DNA from: JAIQFL01 sp035501495
GTDB lineage: Bacteria > Acidobacteriota > Terriglobia > Bryobacterales > Bryobacteraceae
NCBI GenBank assembly: GCA_035501495.1
Contig: DATJWB010000273.1
Span: 124,001-188,000, forward strand
Reading direction: 5' to 3'
Length of the DNA: 64,000 nucleotides
The notes under the pieces were generated by a model. It was not told the origin of the DNA. It worked only from the letters and a program-made list of their open reading frames with translations, and ran no database searches. The position numbers were made by a program, and so were the translations under genes. Of this stretch, positions 26,796-36,162 are shown piece after piece. Within the stretch, counting starts at the first letter, position 1. Every line of letters begins with the position of its first letter.

Positions 26796-27818
26796 ATGAC
26801 CCGGCGCGAATTCGCTCAACTCGCGGCCCTTTCGGCGGGCGCCTTGCCGGCGCCTGGCGCTTCCTCGTACGCAGCGGCGGAGGCTGGAATGAAGATCGGA
26901 CTCTACAGCATCACGTATCTGGGCGTCTGGTATCGCGGCGACGCCCTGACCATCGAAGAGGTCATCCAGCGTGCCCGCCGTTTCGGCTACGACGGCGTGG
27001 AAATCGATGGCAAGCGGCCTCACGCCAATCCGCTCGACATGCCCCCGCCGCGCTGCCGCGCGCTCCGCGAGTTCGCCGCCGGCCAGGGCATCGAAATCTA
27101 CGCGGTAGCGGCCAACAACGATTTCTCCAGCCCCATCCCCGAGCATCGGGAATCCCAGTTGCTCTATGCGCGCGAATTGATCCGCGTCACCGCCGATCTC
27201 GGCGCGAACCGGATGCGCGTCTTTCTGGCATGGCCCGGCGTCACGCTCCTGCCCGAAGGAGGCGGACGTTACGACATCGCCCAGGCGGCGTGGCGCCAGG
27301 TCCACGAGCGGTTTTCGGACGAGCAGACGTGGCAATGGTGCCGCCAGAGCTTGTCAGAAACCGCCCGTTACGCGGGCGATCACGGCGTCGTGCTTGCCCT
27401 GCAGAACCATCCCCCGGTCATCCGCGGCTATCAGGATTGTCTGCGGATGGTCCGGGAGGTGAACTCGCCTCATCTGAGGGTCTGCTTCGATGCACGCCTC
27501 GAACATCAACTGGGTCCGGAGGGCATCGAACGGGTGGTGCAGGAGGTCGGTTCCTGGCAGGTGCTCTCGCATTTTGGCGGCGAGTATACCGAAGGCCCCG
27601 GCGGCATCCAATGCACCGAGGCTTTGCAGTGCCTGGCCGAGGTGCGGGGCCTGACGGCGATCGGATACCAGGGCTACATCGGATTCGAGCTTTGCCATCC
27701 GCTTCCCGTCGTGGACGGAAAGACCGCCGGCATCGACTTCGTGGACCAGAACGCCCGCCTGGCCGCGGAATACATGCGGGGCATCATCTCCCGGTGCGGC
27801 CAGGAGCGCCGCGGCTGA
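26796..27818 (+). CDS. Tat-exported sugar phosphate isomerase/epimerase-like TIM barrel, 340 aa
   Basis: A second xylose-isomerase-like TIM barrel. The leader TRREFAQLAALSAGALPAPG is Tat-like. Barrel signatures are MKIGLYSITYLGVWY, ARRFGYDGVEIDGK, LGANRMRVFLAWPG, GVVLALQNHPPV, LRVCFDARLEHQ and GYQGYIGFELCHPLP. The His and acidic residues at the strand ends fit a metal site. I start at 26796 because the longer frame is a shadow of the receptor gene. It is the second gene of the receptor operon and probably acts on the imported sugar in the periplasm. It ends 9 bases from the opposing permease gene. Confidence 0.82.
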   Translation: MTRREFAQLAALSAGALPAPGASSYAAAEAGMKIGLYSITYLGVWYRGDALTIEEVIQRARRFGYDGVEIDGKRPHANPLDMPPPRCRALREFAAGQGIEIYAVAANNDFSSPIPEHRESQLLYARELIRVTADLGANRMRVFLAWPGVTLLPEGGGRYDIAQAAWRQVHERFSDEQTWQWCRQSLSETARYAGDHGVVLALQNHPPVIRGYQDCLRMVREVNSPHLRVCFDARLEHQLGPEGIERVVQEVGSWQVLSHFGGEYTEGPGGIQCTEALQCLAEVRGLTAIGYQGYIGFELCHPLPVVDGKTAGIDFVDQNARLAAEYMRGIISRCGQERRG

Positions 27819-27827
27819 GGGCCGGCC

Positions 27828-29180
27828 TCAGACTTCGCTGTCCGCCGGGATTTCGAAATTCACCAGTTCGCCCCGGAAGCCTCCCGTCTTCCAGGCGCCA
27901 AAAGCGATCCCGGCGGCCATCCAGATCGCCCCGGCAATCTGCGCGGTCCGGCTCAGATTCAGCCAGAGCAACAGGCAGACCGCGAATCCCAGGGCCGGCG
28001 GAAGCAGGTTCCGAAGCTGCTTCTCGGGCTCGCGCAGGTAATAGCGCACCAGGGCCGCGGCGTTCACCCCCATGAACGCGATCAACGCGCCGAAGTTGAG
28101 CATCTGCGCTCCGAGGTCGTAGTCCATCAGGAACGCTCCGGCCAGAGCGACCGCTCCCACGAATACCACGTTGTTCCGGGGAACGTGATGTCTGGCGTCG
28201 ACTGCGCCGAAGAAGCTCTTCGGCAGCGCGTTGCTGCGGCCCATACCGTACAGCAGCCGGGCCGCCCCAAGCTGCGCGCCCATGCCCGAGCCGAAATTCG
28301 CCACCACCAGGGTGAACCCGACGATGGCGAACAGCGGCCCCCACGTCCGCCCGGCGGCGTAGACGAAGGCCGTGGTCTCGTCCGGAAACGGCTCCGAGGC
28401 GGGCCATGCAAGCTGGGCGGCATAGACCTCGACCGCCGAGAGTATGCCGATCACCACACAGGTGAGGACCGTCGCCAGCAGGATGTTACGACGCGGATTC
28501 TGCGCCTCTTCGGAAAGAGTCGAGATGCCGTCGAATCCAATGTAGGTGAGCACCGCGATCGAAGTGCCGCCCAGAACCGCGCCGGGCGTAAAGCTGGCCG
28601 GGTCGTAAAACGGCCGGGCGAAGAAAGCCCACCCATCGTGCGGATGCCCGAAGATATATCGCGCGGCGCAGACGAAAAAGATCCCGATCACTACGCCCAT
28701 TCCCGCCGCCAATCCGCCATTCATGCGGGCCGAGGTGCGGATCCCTTGCAGGTTGAGCCAGGTGAACAGGATACCGAAGAGGATGGCCCACGCCCCGTAA
28801 GGAACTGCCGGAGCGAAGACGTGTGCCTGCTGGCTGACCCAGATGATGCAGATCAGCGGATTGAGCATGTAATCCATCACCATGCTCCATCCCGTGATGT
28901 ACCCCAGCGCCGGATTGATCTCCTGGCCTACGTAGGTGAACGCCGATCCCGCGCTCGGATACGCGCGGGCCATGCGCCCGTAGCTGATCGCCGTGAAGAG
29001 CATCGCCACCATCGCAATCAGGATGGTGGTGACCACGTGCCCGCGGCCGCGATTGCTGAGGACACCGAAGACCGACATCGGCGCTGTCGGCTGGATCACG
29101 ATCACGCCGTACAGGATCAGATCCCACAATCCCAGCGTGCGCCGCAGATGCGTTGGTGATGTGGCCGAAGGACTCGACAT
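27828..29180 (-). CDS. APC-family amino acid/amine permease, 450 aa
   Basis: An inner-membrane transporter of the amino acid-polyamine-cation superfamily with about 12 membrane segments. The N-terminal LTLW-type start is RTLGLWDLILYGVIVIQPTA, followed by RAYPSAGSAFTYVGQEINP with the helix-breaking Gly motif and LTYIGFDGISTLSEEAQNP, the consensus of this family. The substrate is not clear. The start at 29180 skips an 18-residue upstream stretch without features. It lies 142 bases after the Gfo/Idh/MocA gene on the same strand and may be the last gene of that operon, or have its own promoter. Confidence 0.85.
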   Translation of the reverse strand: MSSPSATSPTHLRRTLGLWDLILYGVIVIQPTAPMSVFGVLSNRGRGHVVTTILIAMVAMLFTAISYGRMARAYPSAGSAFTYVGQEINPALGYITGWSMVMDYMLNPLICIIWVSQQAHVFAPAVPYGAWAILFGILFTWLNLQGIRTSARMNGGLAAGMGVVIGIFFVCAARYIFGHPHDGWAFFARPFYDPASFTPGAVLGGTSIAVLTYIGFDGISTLSEEAQNPRRNILLATVLTCVVIGILSAVEVYAAQLAWPASEPFPDETTAFVYAAGRTWGPLFAIVGFTLVVANFGSGMGAQLGAARLLYGMGRSNALPKSFFGAVDARHHVPRNNVVFVGAVALAGAFLMDYDLGAQMLNFGALIAFMGVNAAALVRYYLREPEKQLRNLLPPALGFAVCLLLWLNLSRTAQIAGAIWMAAGIAFGAWKTGGFRGELVNFEIPADSEV

Positions 29181-29322
29181 CAGAAGCTCAATTCTCACCC
29201 GTGGCGCAGGCAATCCTGCCTGCCGCGTCCCCACTCATGGGGACGCTTGTCGGGCCTCCACAGGCCAGTGCCCGCGAAGTGCTTTTCGAGGCTGCCCGAG
29301 TCTCCACGCTGCCACTAGCCCT

Positions 29323-30393
29323 TTACGCCGCATACTCCTTGGCATTCGCTGCCATGGAAAGCATCACGTTCCGCTGCGGCACCGCGGCCGAGAGCATCTC
29401 GAGTTCGTTGCCTCCCGTAGCGAGAGGCAGTCCGATCTGCCCGCCCTGTGCCACCGAGCGGCAGCAGGCCATCATGATTTCGAAGCCCTGCCACGCACTC
29501 TCGAAGCTGCACGGGTGCGCCTGCCGCTCGTCGTCCAGCCAGTCCGCCATCTGCTCGATATACGGCGGCATGTCGAGATCGTAATTCATCGACCCGCCGC
29601 CCGAGCACGAAACCTGCTTACTGACCACCCGCCAGCCGCCGCCCGTGAGGACCTCGGCAAAACCCTCCGGCCCTTGCGCCCCAATACGGCATTTGCGCCA
29701 CCAGTAAACGACTTCGGGAACATCCGGAGCGCCGGCGCCGCATTCCACCACTCCGCGCACGCCGTTTTGAAACTGAATCAAGCCGGCAATGTAATCCGGC
29801 GACGGGTGCAGGTCCGCGAGCTTCCCACGCCCCGCCGCCTGCGCCATCACCCACTCCGCGGGAACTTCGCCGTTGAACCAGCGCATGTAGTCGATCAGGT
29901 GCGACATCATGTGCATCATCCAGCCCGTCGCCGTCCCATATACGGTGTGGATGCGCCCGAGCACCCCGCTGGAGATCGCCTCCTTTACCTTCTGATAGTG
30001 CGCCCCATAACGATGCTGGTGGCTGACCACCGCCTTGATGCCGGAGGCTGCCAGCAGGTCGCGGATTTCCATGCCTTCCGCGCTGGTGAGCGCTACTGGC
30101 TTCTCCATGGCGATCAGCCTCGCGCCCGACTCGATCCCCACCCGCACCATGCCCGAGCGTACGTTCGGTGGTGTGCAGAAGCAGAAAAGGTCCGGCCGCA
30201 GGGCCACCGCGAGTTCCAGTGCATCTGTAGCTTGCGCGGGGCCGCCCAACTTTGCGGCGGCCGCATCCAGCCGGCCCGCATCCACATCGCAGATGCCTAC
30301 CACCTGGAAGCGGGGATTCGCCTGGAATGCCAGGGCGTGGTGCATGCCGCGCTTTCCGACGCCCGCGACCACCACCCGATATGGGCTACTCAT
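29323..30393 (-). CDS. Gfo/Idh/MocA-family oxidoreductase, 356 aa
   Basis: A cytoplasmic NAD(P)-dependent sugar dehydrogenase-type protein. The Rossmann motif is YRVVVAGVGKRGMHHALAF with VVGICDVDAGRLDAAAAKLG. The catalytic-type ARLIAMEKPVAL carries the expected EKP, and HQHRYGAHYQKVKEAI and MMHMMSHLIDYMRWF hold the usual His and Tyr/Asp positions of the second domain. No signal peptide is present, in contrast to the oxidoreductase at 16.5 kb. The gene start overlaps the end of the aminotransferase gene by 8 bases, so the two are translationally coupled: oxidation to a keto-sugar followed by amination is a common pairing. Confidence 0.88.
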   Translation of the reverse strand: MSSPYRVVVAGVGKRGMHHALAFQANPRFQVVGICDVDAGRLDAAAAKLGGPAQATDALELAVALRPDLFCFCTPPNVRSGMVRVGIESGARLIAMEKPVALTSAEGMEIRDLLAASGIKAVVSHQHRYGAHYQKVKEAISSGVLGRIHTVYGTATGWMMHMMSHLIDYMRWFNGEVPAEWVMAQAAGRGKLADLHPSPDYIAGLIQFQNGVRGVVECGAGAPDVPEVVYWWRKCRIGAQGPEGFAEVLTGGGWRVVSKQVSCSGGGSMNYDLDMPPYIEQMADWLDDERQAHPCSFESAWQGFEIMMACCRSVAQGGQIGLPLATGGNELEMLSAAVPQRNVMLSMAANAKEYAA

Positions 30394-31525
30394 GCAGCAC
30401 CTTCTTCCGATCCCATTCCAGGACCTTGTCGACGACGTAATCCACTTCCTCGGCCGTCAGTTCGGGATACATCGGCAGAGAGATGCAACAGGCGGCGTTG
30501 CGCTCCGTGTTCACGATGGGCTCCGGGATCCGCGCCTGCTTGTCCCACGGGTATCCTTCCTGCTGATGGATCGCGATCGGATAGTGGCACTTGGCATCGA
30601 TACCGTGGCCGTTCAGGAAAGCCAGCAGCGGATCGCGATCCTCCGCGTTCCGCGTCTCGATCACATAGAGATGATAGACGTGGTAGTACCCCGTCTCCTC
30701 ATAAGGCACCGTAAGGGTGCTTGCGTCCTTCAGGCAGCCGGAATAGCGGGCCGCCCATTGGCGCCGCAGAGCGCTCCATTCGTCGATGTGCTTCAACTTG
30801 GCGCTCAGAACGCCGGCATGGAGGTCGTCCAGTCGGCTGTTGTAACCCGGGCTGTGGCAGGAACGCTTGCCGGAGCCGTGATTGCGCAGGCGGCGGACCG
30901 TGCTGTCCACGTCTGCACGATTCGTCACCACCGCCCCGCCATCCCCGAAACATCCGAGGTTCTTCTGGATGATGAAGCTCGTGCACACCGCGTCGCTCAA
31001 TTCGCCGATCCGGAACCCGTTGCCGCGGGCCCCGATTCCCTGCGCATTGTCTTCAATGACCAGAAGACCGTGCCGGTCCGCGATGGCGCGGATGGCTTTC
31101 ATATCCGCGCACTGCCCGTAGAGGTGGACCGGCACCAGGGCCTTCGTCTTGGGCGTGATGGCTGCTTCGATCTTCGACGGGTCGATGCAGTTGGTGCGGG
31201 CGTCCGAGTCCACGAACACCGCGGCAGCCCCTGCGATCCAAATGGCTTCGGCGGTTGCAAAGAAGGTGTTCGCCGTCGTGATGCATTCGCTGCCGGGGCC
31301 AATCCCCAGCGCCTGGAAAGCCAACCACAGGGCATCCGTGCCGTTGCCCACTCCGCAGGCATGCTTCATGCCGTGATAATCCGCGAACTCGCGTTCGAAG
31401 CGCTTGAGCATTGGCCCCATCACGTACTGGCCCGATTCCAGGACTTCGTGAATGTTGGCGTCAATCTCTGACCGGATGTTGTGGTATTGCCGGACATGTC
31501 CGTAAAAAGAGATATTCATGGTCAT
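30386..31525 (-). CDS. DegT/DnrJ/EryC1/StrS-family aminotransferase, 379 aa
   Basis: A PLP-dependent sugar aminotransferase-type enzyme. Family features are SGQYVMGPMLKRFEREFADY at the start, CGVGNGTDALWLAFQALGIG for phosphate binding, TTANTFFATAEAI, VHLYGQCADM and VIEDNAQGIGA. The Lys that should form the Schiff base is in FIIQKNLGCFGDGGA. The gene follows the TonB receptor by 12 bases and overlaps the oxidoreductase, so receptor, aminotransferase and dehydrogenase are one operon. A keto-sugar substrate is likely. ATG codons at 31525 and 31519 are both possible starts. Confidence 0.88.
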   Translation of the reverse strand: MTMNISFYGHVRQYHNIRSEIDANIHEVLESGQYVMGPMLKRFEREFADYHGMKHACGVGNGTDALWLAFQALGIGPGSECITTANTFFATAEAIWIAGAAAVFVDSDARTNCIDPSKIEAAITPKTKALVPVHLYGQCADMKAIRAIADRHGLLVIEDNAQGIGARGNGFRIGELSDAVCTSFIIQKNLGCFGDGGAVVTNRADVDSTVRRLRNHGSGKRSCHSPGYNSRLDDLHAGVLSAKLKHIDEWSALRRQWAARYSGCLKDASTLTVPYEETGYYHVYHLYVIETRNAEDRDPLLAFLNGHGIDAKCHYPIAIHQQEGYPWDKQARIPEPIVNTERNAACCISLPMYPELTAEEVDYVVDKVLEWDRKKVLHE

Positions 31526-31537
31526 TCTCTATCACAG

Positions 31538-34500
31538 TTAGAACGTGAAACGAATTGCGAGCGACATGATCCGCGCCGCCCGCGTGCCGGTATACTGGCC
31601 GACGGTCGTGCTGGTTTGCGCGCCGTTTGTCAGCCGGAACCGAAAACTGGTGCCGATCGCATTAAACTCCGTGTGGTTGAACGTGTTGTAGCTTTCAAAC
31701 CGGACCGAGAGCACGCGCTTTTCGCCCAGCCCGACCGGAATCTTCTTTCCCAGGGAAGTGTCCCAGTTGACGTACGCGGGGTTCTGCATGATTCCCACAC
31801 CGGCGTTGCCGAAGCTGCCCACCGGCGCCGGGCCGAAACACGAAGTATTGTAGGTGTTGTAGATCGACCAGGTTCGGCCGGACATATCGTTCGGATTGCA
31901 CAACACGTTGATGCGCGCGCCCTCGGAGGATCCGGTAACATCGGTCGTCGGCGTGTAGCTGAACGTTGGCAGCACGGGCGAGCCGGTGCTGTAGGTGACG
32001 ATCCCCGATAGCGTCCAGTTGTTCAGCACCGCCCCGGCGGCTTTGGCGGCCATGGAGGACGCCTTCAACTTCGGCAGATCATAGCCGTAGCTGAATGTCA
32101 TCACGTGGCGGCGGTCGTAACTCAGCGGTCCGTAGTTGCGGTGCCGCGGATCGAAGTAGCTCGAAACGCTGCTGGTCTCGGCGTTGGCCTCGCCCAGCGT
32201 CTTCGAGAACGTGTACGATCCTGCGAACATCAGGCCGTGCGAGAAACGGCGGTTCAGCGCCACCTGCAGCGAGTTGTAATTCGATGTGGCCGCAAACTCG
32301 TTGTAGTACAGGTTGCCCCAACCCAGGTAGGGCCGCAGGAAGTTGTCGGGCAGCGGCGTCCCCTTCTTTTCGGCGGGGTCCTGATTGGCGGGATCGAAGC
32401 GCGCTCCGATCGGGATCTCGTTGATGTTGTGAATCCACAGCAGGTGACGGGCAAAATTCCCGACGTACGAGACATCCAGCACCGTCCCGAAGCCTAAGCT
32501 CTGCTGCACACCCAGGCTGTAACTCACCGTTCGGGGCATCTGCTGTTTCCCAAGCAGGAAGTAGATGTCGGACGGCCCGATCAGCCCTCCGGACTGCTGC
32601 ATCGTGGACAGATTCCCGTAATAGGCGACCGGCGTGTAGCTGAGCGGCGGATTCCCCGACATGTTCATGCTGGGGTTCCCATCGATGGTGTCGTGGAACA
32701 TACCGATGCCGCCGCGGATCGCGGTCTTACCGGTGCCGAAGACATCGTACGAAAAGCCCAGACGCGGCCCGTAGGAGAGAGGCGACACCGAATAAACTCC
32801 CGGCGGCACGCCATTCAGTCCGCCAATAATCGCGCCGTTTGCCGGGTTCCCGGAACCGGGCACGATCATCCCGACGTACGCATACGGATACGTCTTTCCG
32901 GTGATCGGATCGCGCGCCACCTGATCGCCATTCACCAGCGCCGGCTGATACAGGGCGGGAATCTGGGACCGTGAAAACAGGGTCGGGTTGAAACCGGCCA
33001 GTGCATTATGCTGGTCCGCCTGCGGCGTTACATGGTATAGCCGCAACCCGATGTCCAAAGTCAGTCGCCGGTTCACCCGCCAGTTGTCCTGCGCGTAGAA
33101 TTCCAGGTCGGTGAACCAGATCCGCTGGATCAGGCGGGACGAGGTTTCCGTGTAGCTGTCGAAGTTCCCGAGCAGGGCATTCGCGAATGTGTCGCCGGTG
33201 TCGTTGGGATTGTTGCCATCGGTGCTGAAATCATACGCACCGAGGTAGTTTCCCAACTCCTGGTTCTCGATCTTCTGCGTGCGCTCGAAGTATACCCCGA
33301 ACTTGAAGTTGTGCGGCCCCCAAACCTTGCTCAGGTTGTCGCTGGCGCTGTAGATGTTGTTGCCGTTCCAGTAGGGCAGCTGGTCTGACGTCACGCTCGG
33401 GACGTTGCCGGCTGGCGTGCCGCCAAAGATGATATCAGGGACATAGTTTTTCTGGTTCCCGAGCGTGGTGTCAATGGGATACCACTTGGGAATGTTGCCC
33501 ATCAGGCCGCGGTCCCACTGTTTGTCGTCCACCGCAAAGTAGTCCCAGGTATTGAAGCTCTTCCCGAGAGTCGTCTCGTTCACCAGGGTCGGATTGATGG
33601 TGTACACCAGGTGCCCGGCATATCCGTGGCCCGGATTCGGGTGATCCACCGCAAGGGCCGGGTAGCTCGAATACGTGTCGTTCCCGAACGTGTCATCGTG
33701 GTCGTTGATGTAGCGGACATAGGCGTTCAGCCGGTCGGTGATGTACCAGTCGCCGCGAAGGACGTCGTTGCGGCGGCTGTGAGTCGTATAAGAGGGCGCC
33801 GCGTAGTTTCGCGCGTACATATACGCGGGGTCGCTCGTGCTGAAGTTTGGCTGCGGAAAGAAATTCAGCACCGCCGCGCCGGTCGCGTTGAGGCGGCTGG
33901 AGGGGATCACATTCCGTGGAAACGGGTTGCCCGTGGTGGGATCGGTGACGATGATCGGGCTGCCGTCGGTGTCCACGCTCCTCGAGAAGTCGCCCGCCCG
34001 TTCGGCCGCGGTCGGCATGTAGCCGTAGTCCGTGCCGGAGCTCTTGTTCCCGGTGTACTCCTGCGAGAAGAAGAAGAACAGCCGCTTGCGGTCGGTGTTG
34101 AAGTGCTTGGGAATGAAGAACGGCCCGCCAATCGTGAATCCTTCGATGGTCAGGTGGTACGGGCTCTTCGCGATTCCCGACTTGTTATTCGCCCAGGTGT
34201 TGGAATTCAGGCCCTTGTCGCGGTAGGTGAACCAGCCGCCTCCGTGAAACTCGCGGCCTCCACCCTTGGTGATCACCGTGATTGCGCCCCCGGAGCTGCG
34301 GCCGAACTCCGCCTGGTAGTTCGAGGTCAATACCCGCACTTCCGCGATGGCGTCCATGTTGGGCTCGTAGTGGATCGTATCGTTGGACCCGGTATCGAGG
34401 TCGTTGATGCCATCCACCGTGAAGTTCTTCGATTCCTGCCGGCCGCCTGCGATGTACAGCCCGCCGATGTTGTTGGGGCTGGTGGAATCGCGGTTATTCC

Positions 34501-34999
34501 TCGTATCGACAATTCCCGGAAGCGTGTACATCAGGCCCAGAAAGTCGCGCCCCTTGAGCGCGATCTGGTTCAACTGCTCGCCGGTGACCAGCGCCGATTT
34601 TTCGCTGCTGGCCGTCTGCACCGGCGTAGCCACGGCTTCCACCGTGATGTTCTCCCGCACCGAGCCCATTTCGAGGGCAATCCGCCCCAAGTCCCGCGTC
34701 TCGCTGGCCGTCACCTCAATTTCGTTCTGCACATAGGTTTTGAATCCGGCCGACTGCACGGAGAGGTTGTACCGGTCCGGCTGCAGGATCGGAAAACGAA
34801 AAAGCCCCAGGCTGTTGCTCTTGGCGGTGAACACCCCGCCCGTAGTCTGGCTGACGAGTTGCGCCTCCGCGCCCATGACGGGTGCGCCCGAAGGGTCGTT
34901 CACGGTTCCGATCAGGGAACTGGACACATTCTGCGCCATGGCGCCGCCGGCCAAAGCCAGCAAACACGCCAAAAAGGAGGTGATTGGTTGCTTCCGCAT
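31538..34999 (-). CDS. Oar-like TonB-dependent receptor, 1153 aa
   Basis: A second intact outer-membrane receptor of the same type. It has a signal peptide (ITSFLACLLALAGGAMAQ), a carboxypeptidase-regulatory-like domain (SLIGTVNDPSGAPVMGAEAQ), a plug with SKNFTVDGINDLDTGSNDTI and FGRSSGGAITVITKGG, and a barrel that ends in RIMSLAIRFTF. The ATG at 34999 has AAAGGAG seven bases upstream and was preferred to the longer frame. Its promoter carries TATAAT at 35052-35057 and the shared palindrome at 35106-35125. The genes downstream (aminotransferase, oxidoreductase) suggest an aminosugar or keto-sugar ligand. Confidence 0.9.
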   Translation of the reverse strand: MRKQPITSFLACLLALAGGAMAQNVSSSLIGTVNDPSGAPVMGAEAQLVSQTTGGVFTAKSNSLGLFRFPILQPDRYNLSVQSAGFKTYVQNEIEVTASETRDLGRIALEMGSVRENITVEAVATPVQTASSEKSALVTGEQLNQIALKGRDFLGLMYTLPGIVDTRNNRDSTSPNNIGGLYIAGGRQESKNFTVDGINDLDTGSNDTIHYEPNMDAIAEVRVLTSNYQAEFGRSSGGAITVITKGGGREFHGGGWFTYRDKGLNSNTWANNKSGIAKSPYHLTIEGFTIGGPFFIPKHFNTDRKRLFFFFSQEYTGNKSSGTDYGYMPTAAERAGDFSRSVDTDGSPIIVTDPTTGNPFPRNVIPSSRLNATGAAVLNFFPQPNFSTSDPAYMYARNYAAPSYTTHSRRNDVLRGDWYITDRLNAYVRYINDHDDTFGNDTYSSYPALAVDHPNPGHGYAGHLVYTINPTLVNETTLGKSFNTWDYFAVDDKQWDRGLMGNIPKWYPIDTTLGNQKNYVPDIIFGGTPAGNVPSVTSDQLPYWNGNNIYSASDNLSKVWGPHNFKFGVYFERTQKIENQELGNYLGAYDFSTDGNNPNDTGDTFANALLGNFDSYTETSSRLIQRIWFTDLEFYAQDNWRVNRRLTLDIGLRLYHVTPQADQHNALAGFNPTLFSRSQIPALYQPALVNGDQVARDPITGKTYPYAYVGMIVPGSGNPANGAIIGGLNGVPPGVYSVSPLSYGPRLGFSYDVFGTGKTAIRGGIGMFHDTIDGNPSMNMSGNPPLSYTPVAYYGNLSTMQQSGGLIGPSDIYFLLGKQQMPRTVSYSLGVQQSLGFGTVLDVSYVGNFARHLLWIHNINEIPIGARFDPANQDPAEKKGTPLPDNFLRPYLGWGNLYYNEFAATSNYNSLQVALNRRFSHGLMFAGSYTFSKTLGEANAETSSVSSYFDPRHRNYGPLSYDRRHVMTFSYGYDLPKLKASSMAAKAAGAVLNNWTLSGIVTYSTGSPVLPTFSYTPTTDVTGSSEGARINVLCNPNDMSGRTWSIYNTYNTSCFGPAPVGSFGNAGVGIMQNPAYVNWDTSLGKKIPVGLGEKRVLSVRFESYNTFNHTEFNAIGTSFRFRLTNGAQTSTTVGQYTGTRAARIMSLAIRFTF

Positions 35000-35051
35000 G
35001 TTCCGACTCCTTTTCTTCGCTCCCACACAAATATCAACACGAGTTTCAGGT

Positions 35052-35057
35052 ATTATA
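35052..35057 (-). promoter_or_regulatory. -10 box TATAAT of the second TonB receptor operon
   Basis: The minus strand reads GGGCTATAATACC, 52 bases before the start at 34999. There is no recognisable -35 box; CTTATTTAGGG directly precedes the -10, the reverse complement of the element in the same place at 20307-20317. Confidence 0.55.
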
Positions 35058-35105
35058 GCCCTAAATAAGACGGCTGGAGCCTCACTAAATCAGGCTCGTG
35101 GCGGC

Positions 35106-35125
35106 AAATTACGAAACCGTAATCT
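35106..35125. promoter_or_regulatory. Palindromic operator, copy 3
   Basis: Reads AAATTACGAAACCGTAATCT with perfect half-sites ATTACG and CGTAAT around AAAC. It is centred about 70 bases upstream of the start point of the leftward receptor operon, that is 22 bases (two helical turns) further than copies 1 and 2. The decayed GH2 gene starts 71 bases to the right, so it could once have served both directions. Confidence 0.6.
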
Positions 35126-35195
35126 GGCTCCGACTCCTTGCCGGGCTCGCGACGCGTTCCCCGGTCTAAAACAGTTTCCAGTCTGAATATGCCGG

Positions 35196-36162
35196 ATGAA
35201 AAATCGCGAAATTGGAGGATCGATCTTGTCTGAATTGGTTGTCTTTCTGACGATCGGCTTCGGGGTGGTGCCATTCCTTCCGCAAGCTTGCGCGCAGGCG
35301 GCGAACCCGGCGGGCGGATCGAGAATCGATCTGGCGCAGGGATGGTGGATTCAATCCTCCGCCAAGGTCGCGGGGAAGGGCGAGGTCGTCTCGATCGAAC
35401 TTCCAGCCCGCGGGATGGTATCAATCGAGCGTGCCTGCCACGGTCGTATCCGCTCTGGTGAGGAACAGAGTCTACTCCGATCCATATTTCGGCATGAATC
35501 TGCGGTCGGTCCCCGGTGCCACTTATGGCATCGGGCAGAATTTCAGTAACCAGCCGATGCCGGTCGGCAGTCCATTTGCGGTCTCGTGGTGGTATCGCGA
35601 CTCGTTCCAACTCCCCGCCGGGGTAAAAGGCAAGAAGCTCTGGCTGAATTTCGACGCGATTAACTATATTGGCGAAGATAGCGTGGTCAGGGCCTTCGAG
35701 ATTCCGGATATCACAGGCATGACCAGGACCTACTTTCTCCGCCTCACACTTGAGGACCCGGCTGGCAAGTTAGTCAGTTCCAACTTCTACTGGCTCTCCA
35801 CGCAACCGGATGTCCCCAATTGGTCCGCCGGCAACGGCCGCTACACGCCCATCCAGACGTACGCCGACCTTACCGGCCTCCAGCAACTTCCGCCCGCCAA
35901 GGTGAAGCTGGCATCCCGATCGGAGCCGAAGGGTGCCGATCAGGTGGACAACGTGACCGTCGAAAACGGAAGCTCCGGCCTGGCTTTCATGGTGCATCTC
36001 ACGGTCCGCAACTCCGGCTCCGACATCAACCCGGTGATCTGGGAGGATAATTACTTCGAACCGATGCCCGGGGAGCGGCGCGAAGTCACCGCCACGTACG
36101 CGCGCAAGTTGCTCCATGGGGGGAAGGCGGAAATCAAGGTGGACGGCTGGAACATTGAGTAG
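35196..36162 (+). pseudogene. GH2 exo-beta-glycosidase remnant with frameshift and internal deletion
   Basis: The ends of a GH2 exo-glycosidase (exo-beta-D-glucosaminidase-like) are present but the middle is gone. The start (signal peptide ending QACAQ, then GWWIQSSAKV) is in one frame up to about 35400. One surplus A in GATCGAACTTC shifts the frame, after which FQPAGWYQSSVPATVVSALV, NRVYSDPYFGMNLR and SWWYRDSFQLPAG continue. Directly after LWLNFDAINY the frame jumps to EDSVVRAFEIPDI and the C-terminal beta domain (FYWLSTQPDV, MVHLTVRNSGSDINPVIWED). The jelly-roll end, the Ig domain and the whole catalytic barrel of a protein normally near 900 residues are missing. It cannot be an active enzyme. 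The ROK kinase gene overlaps its stop. Confidence 0.8.
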
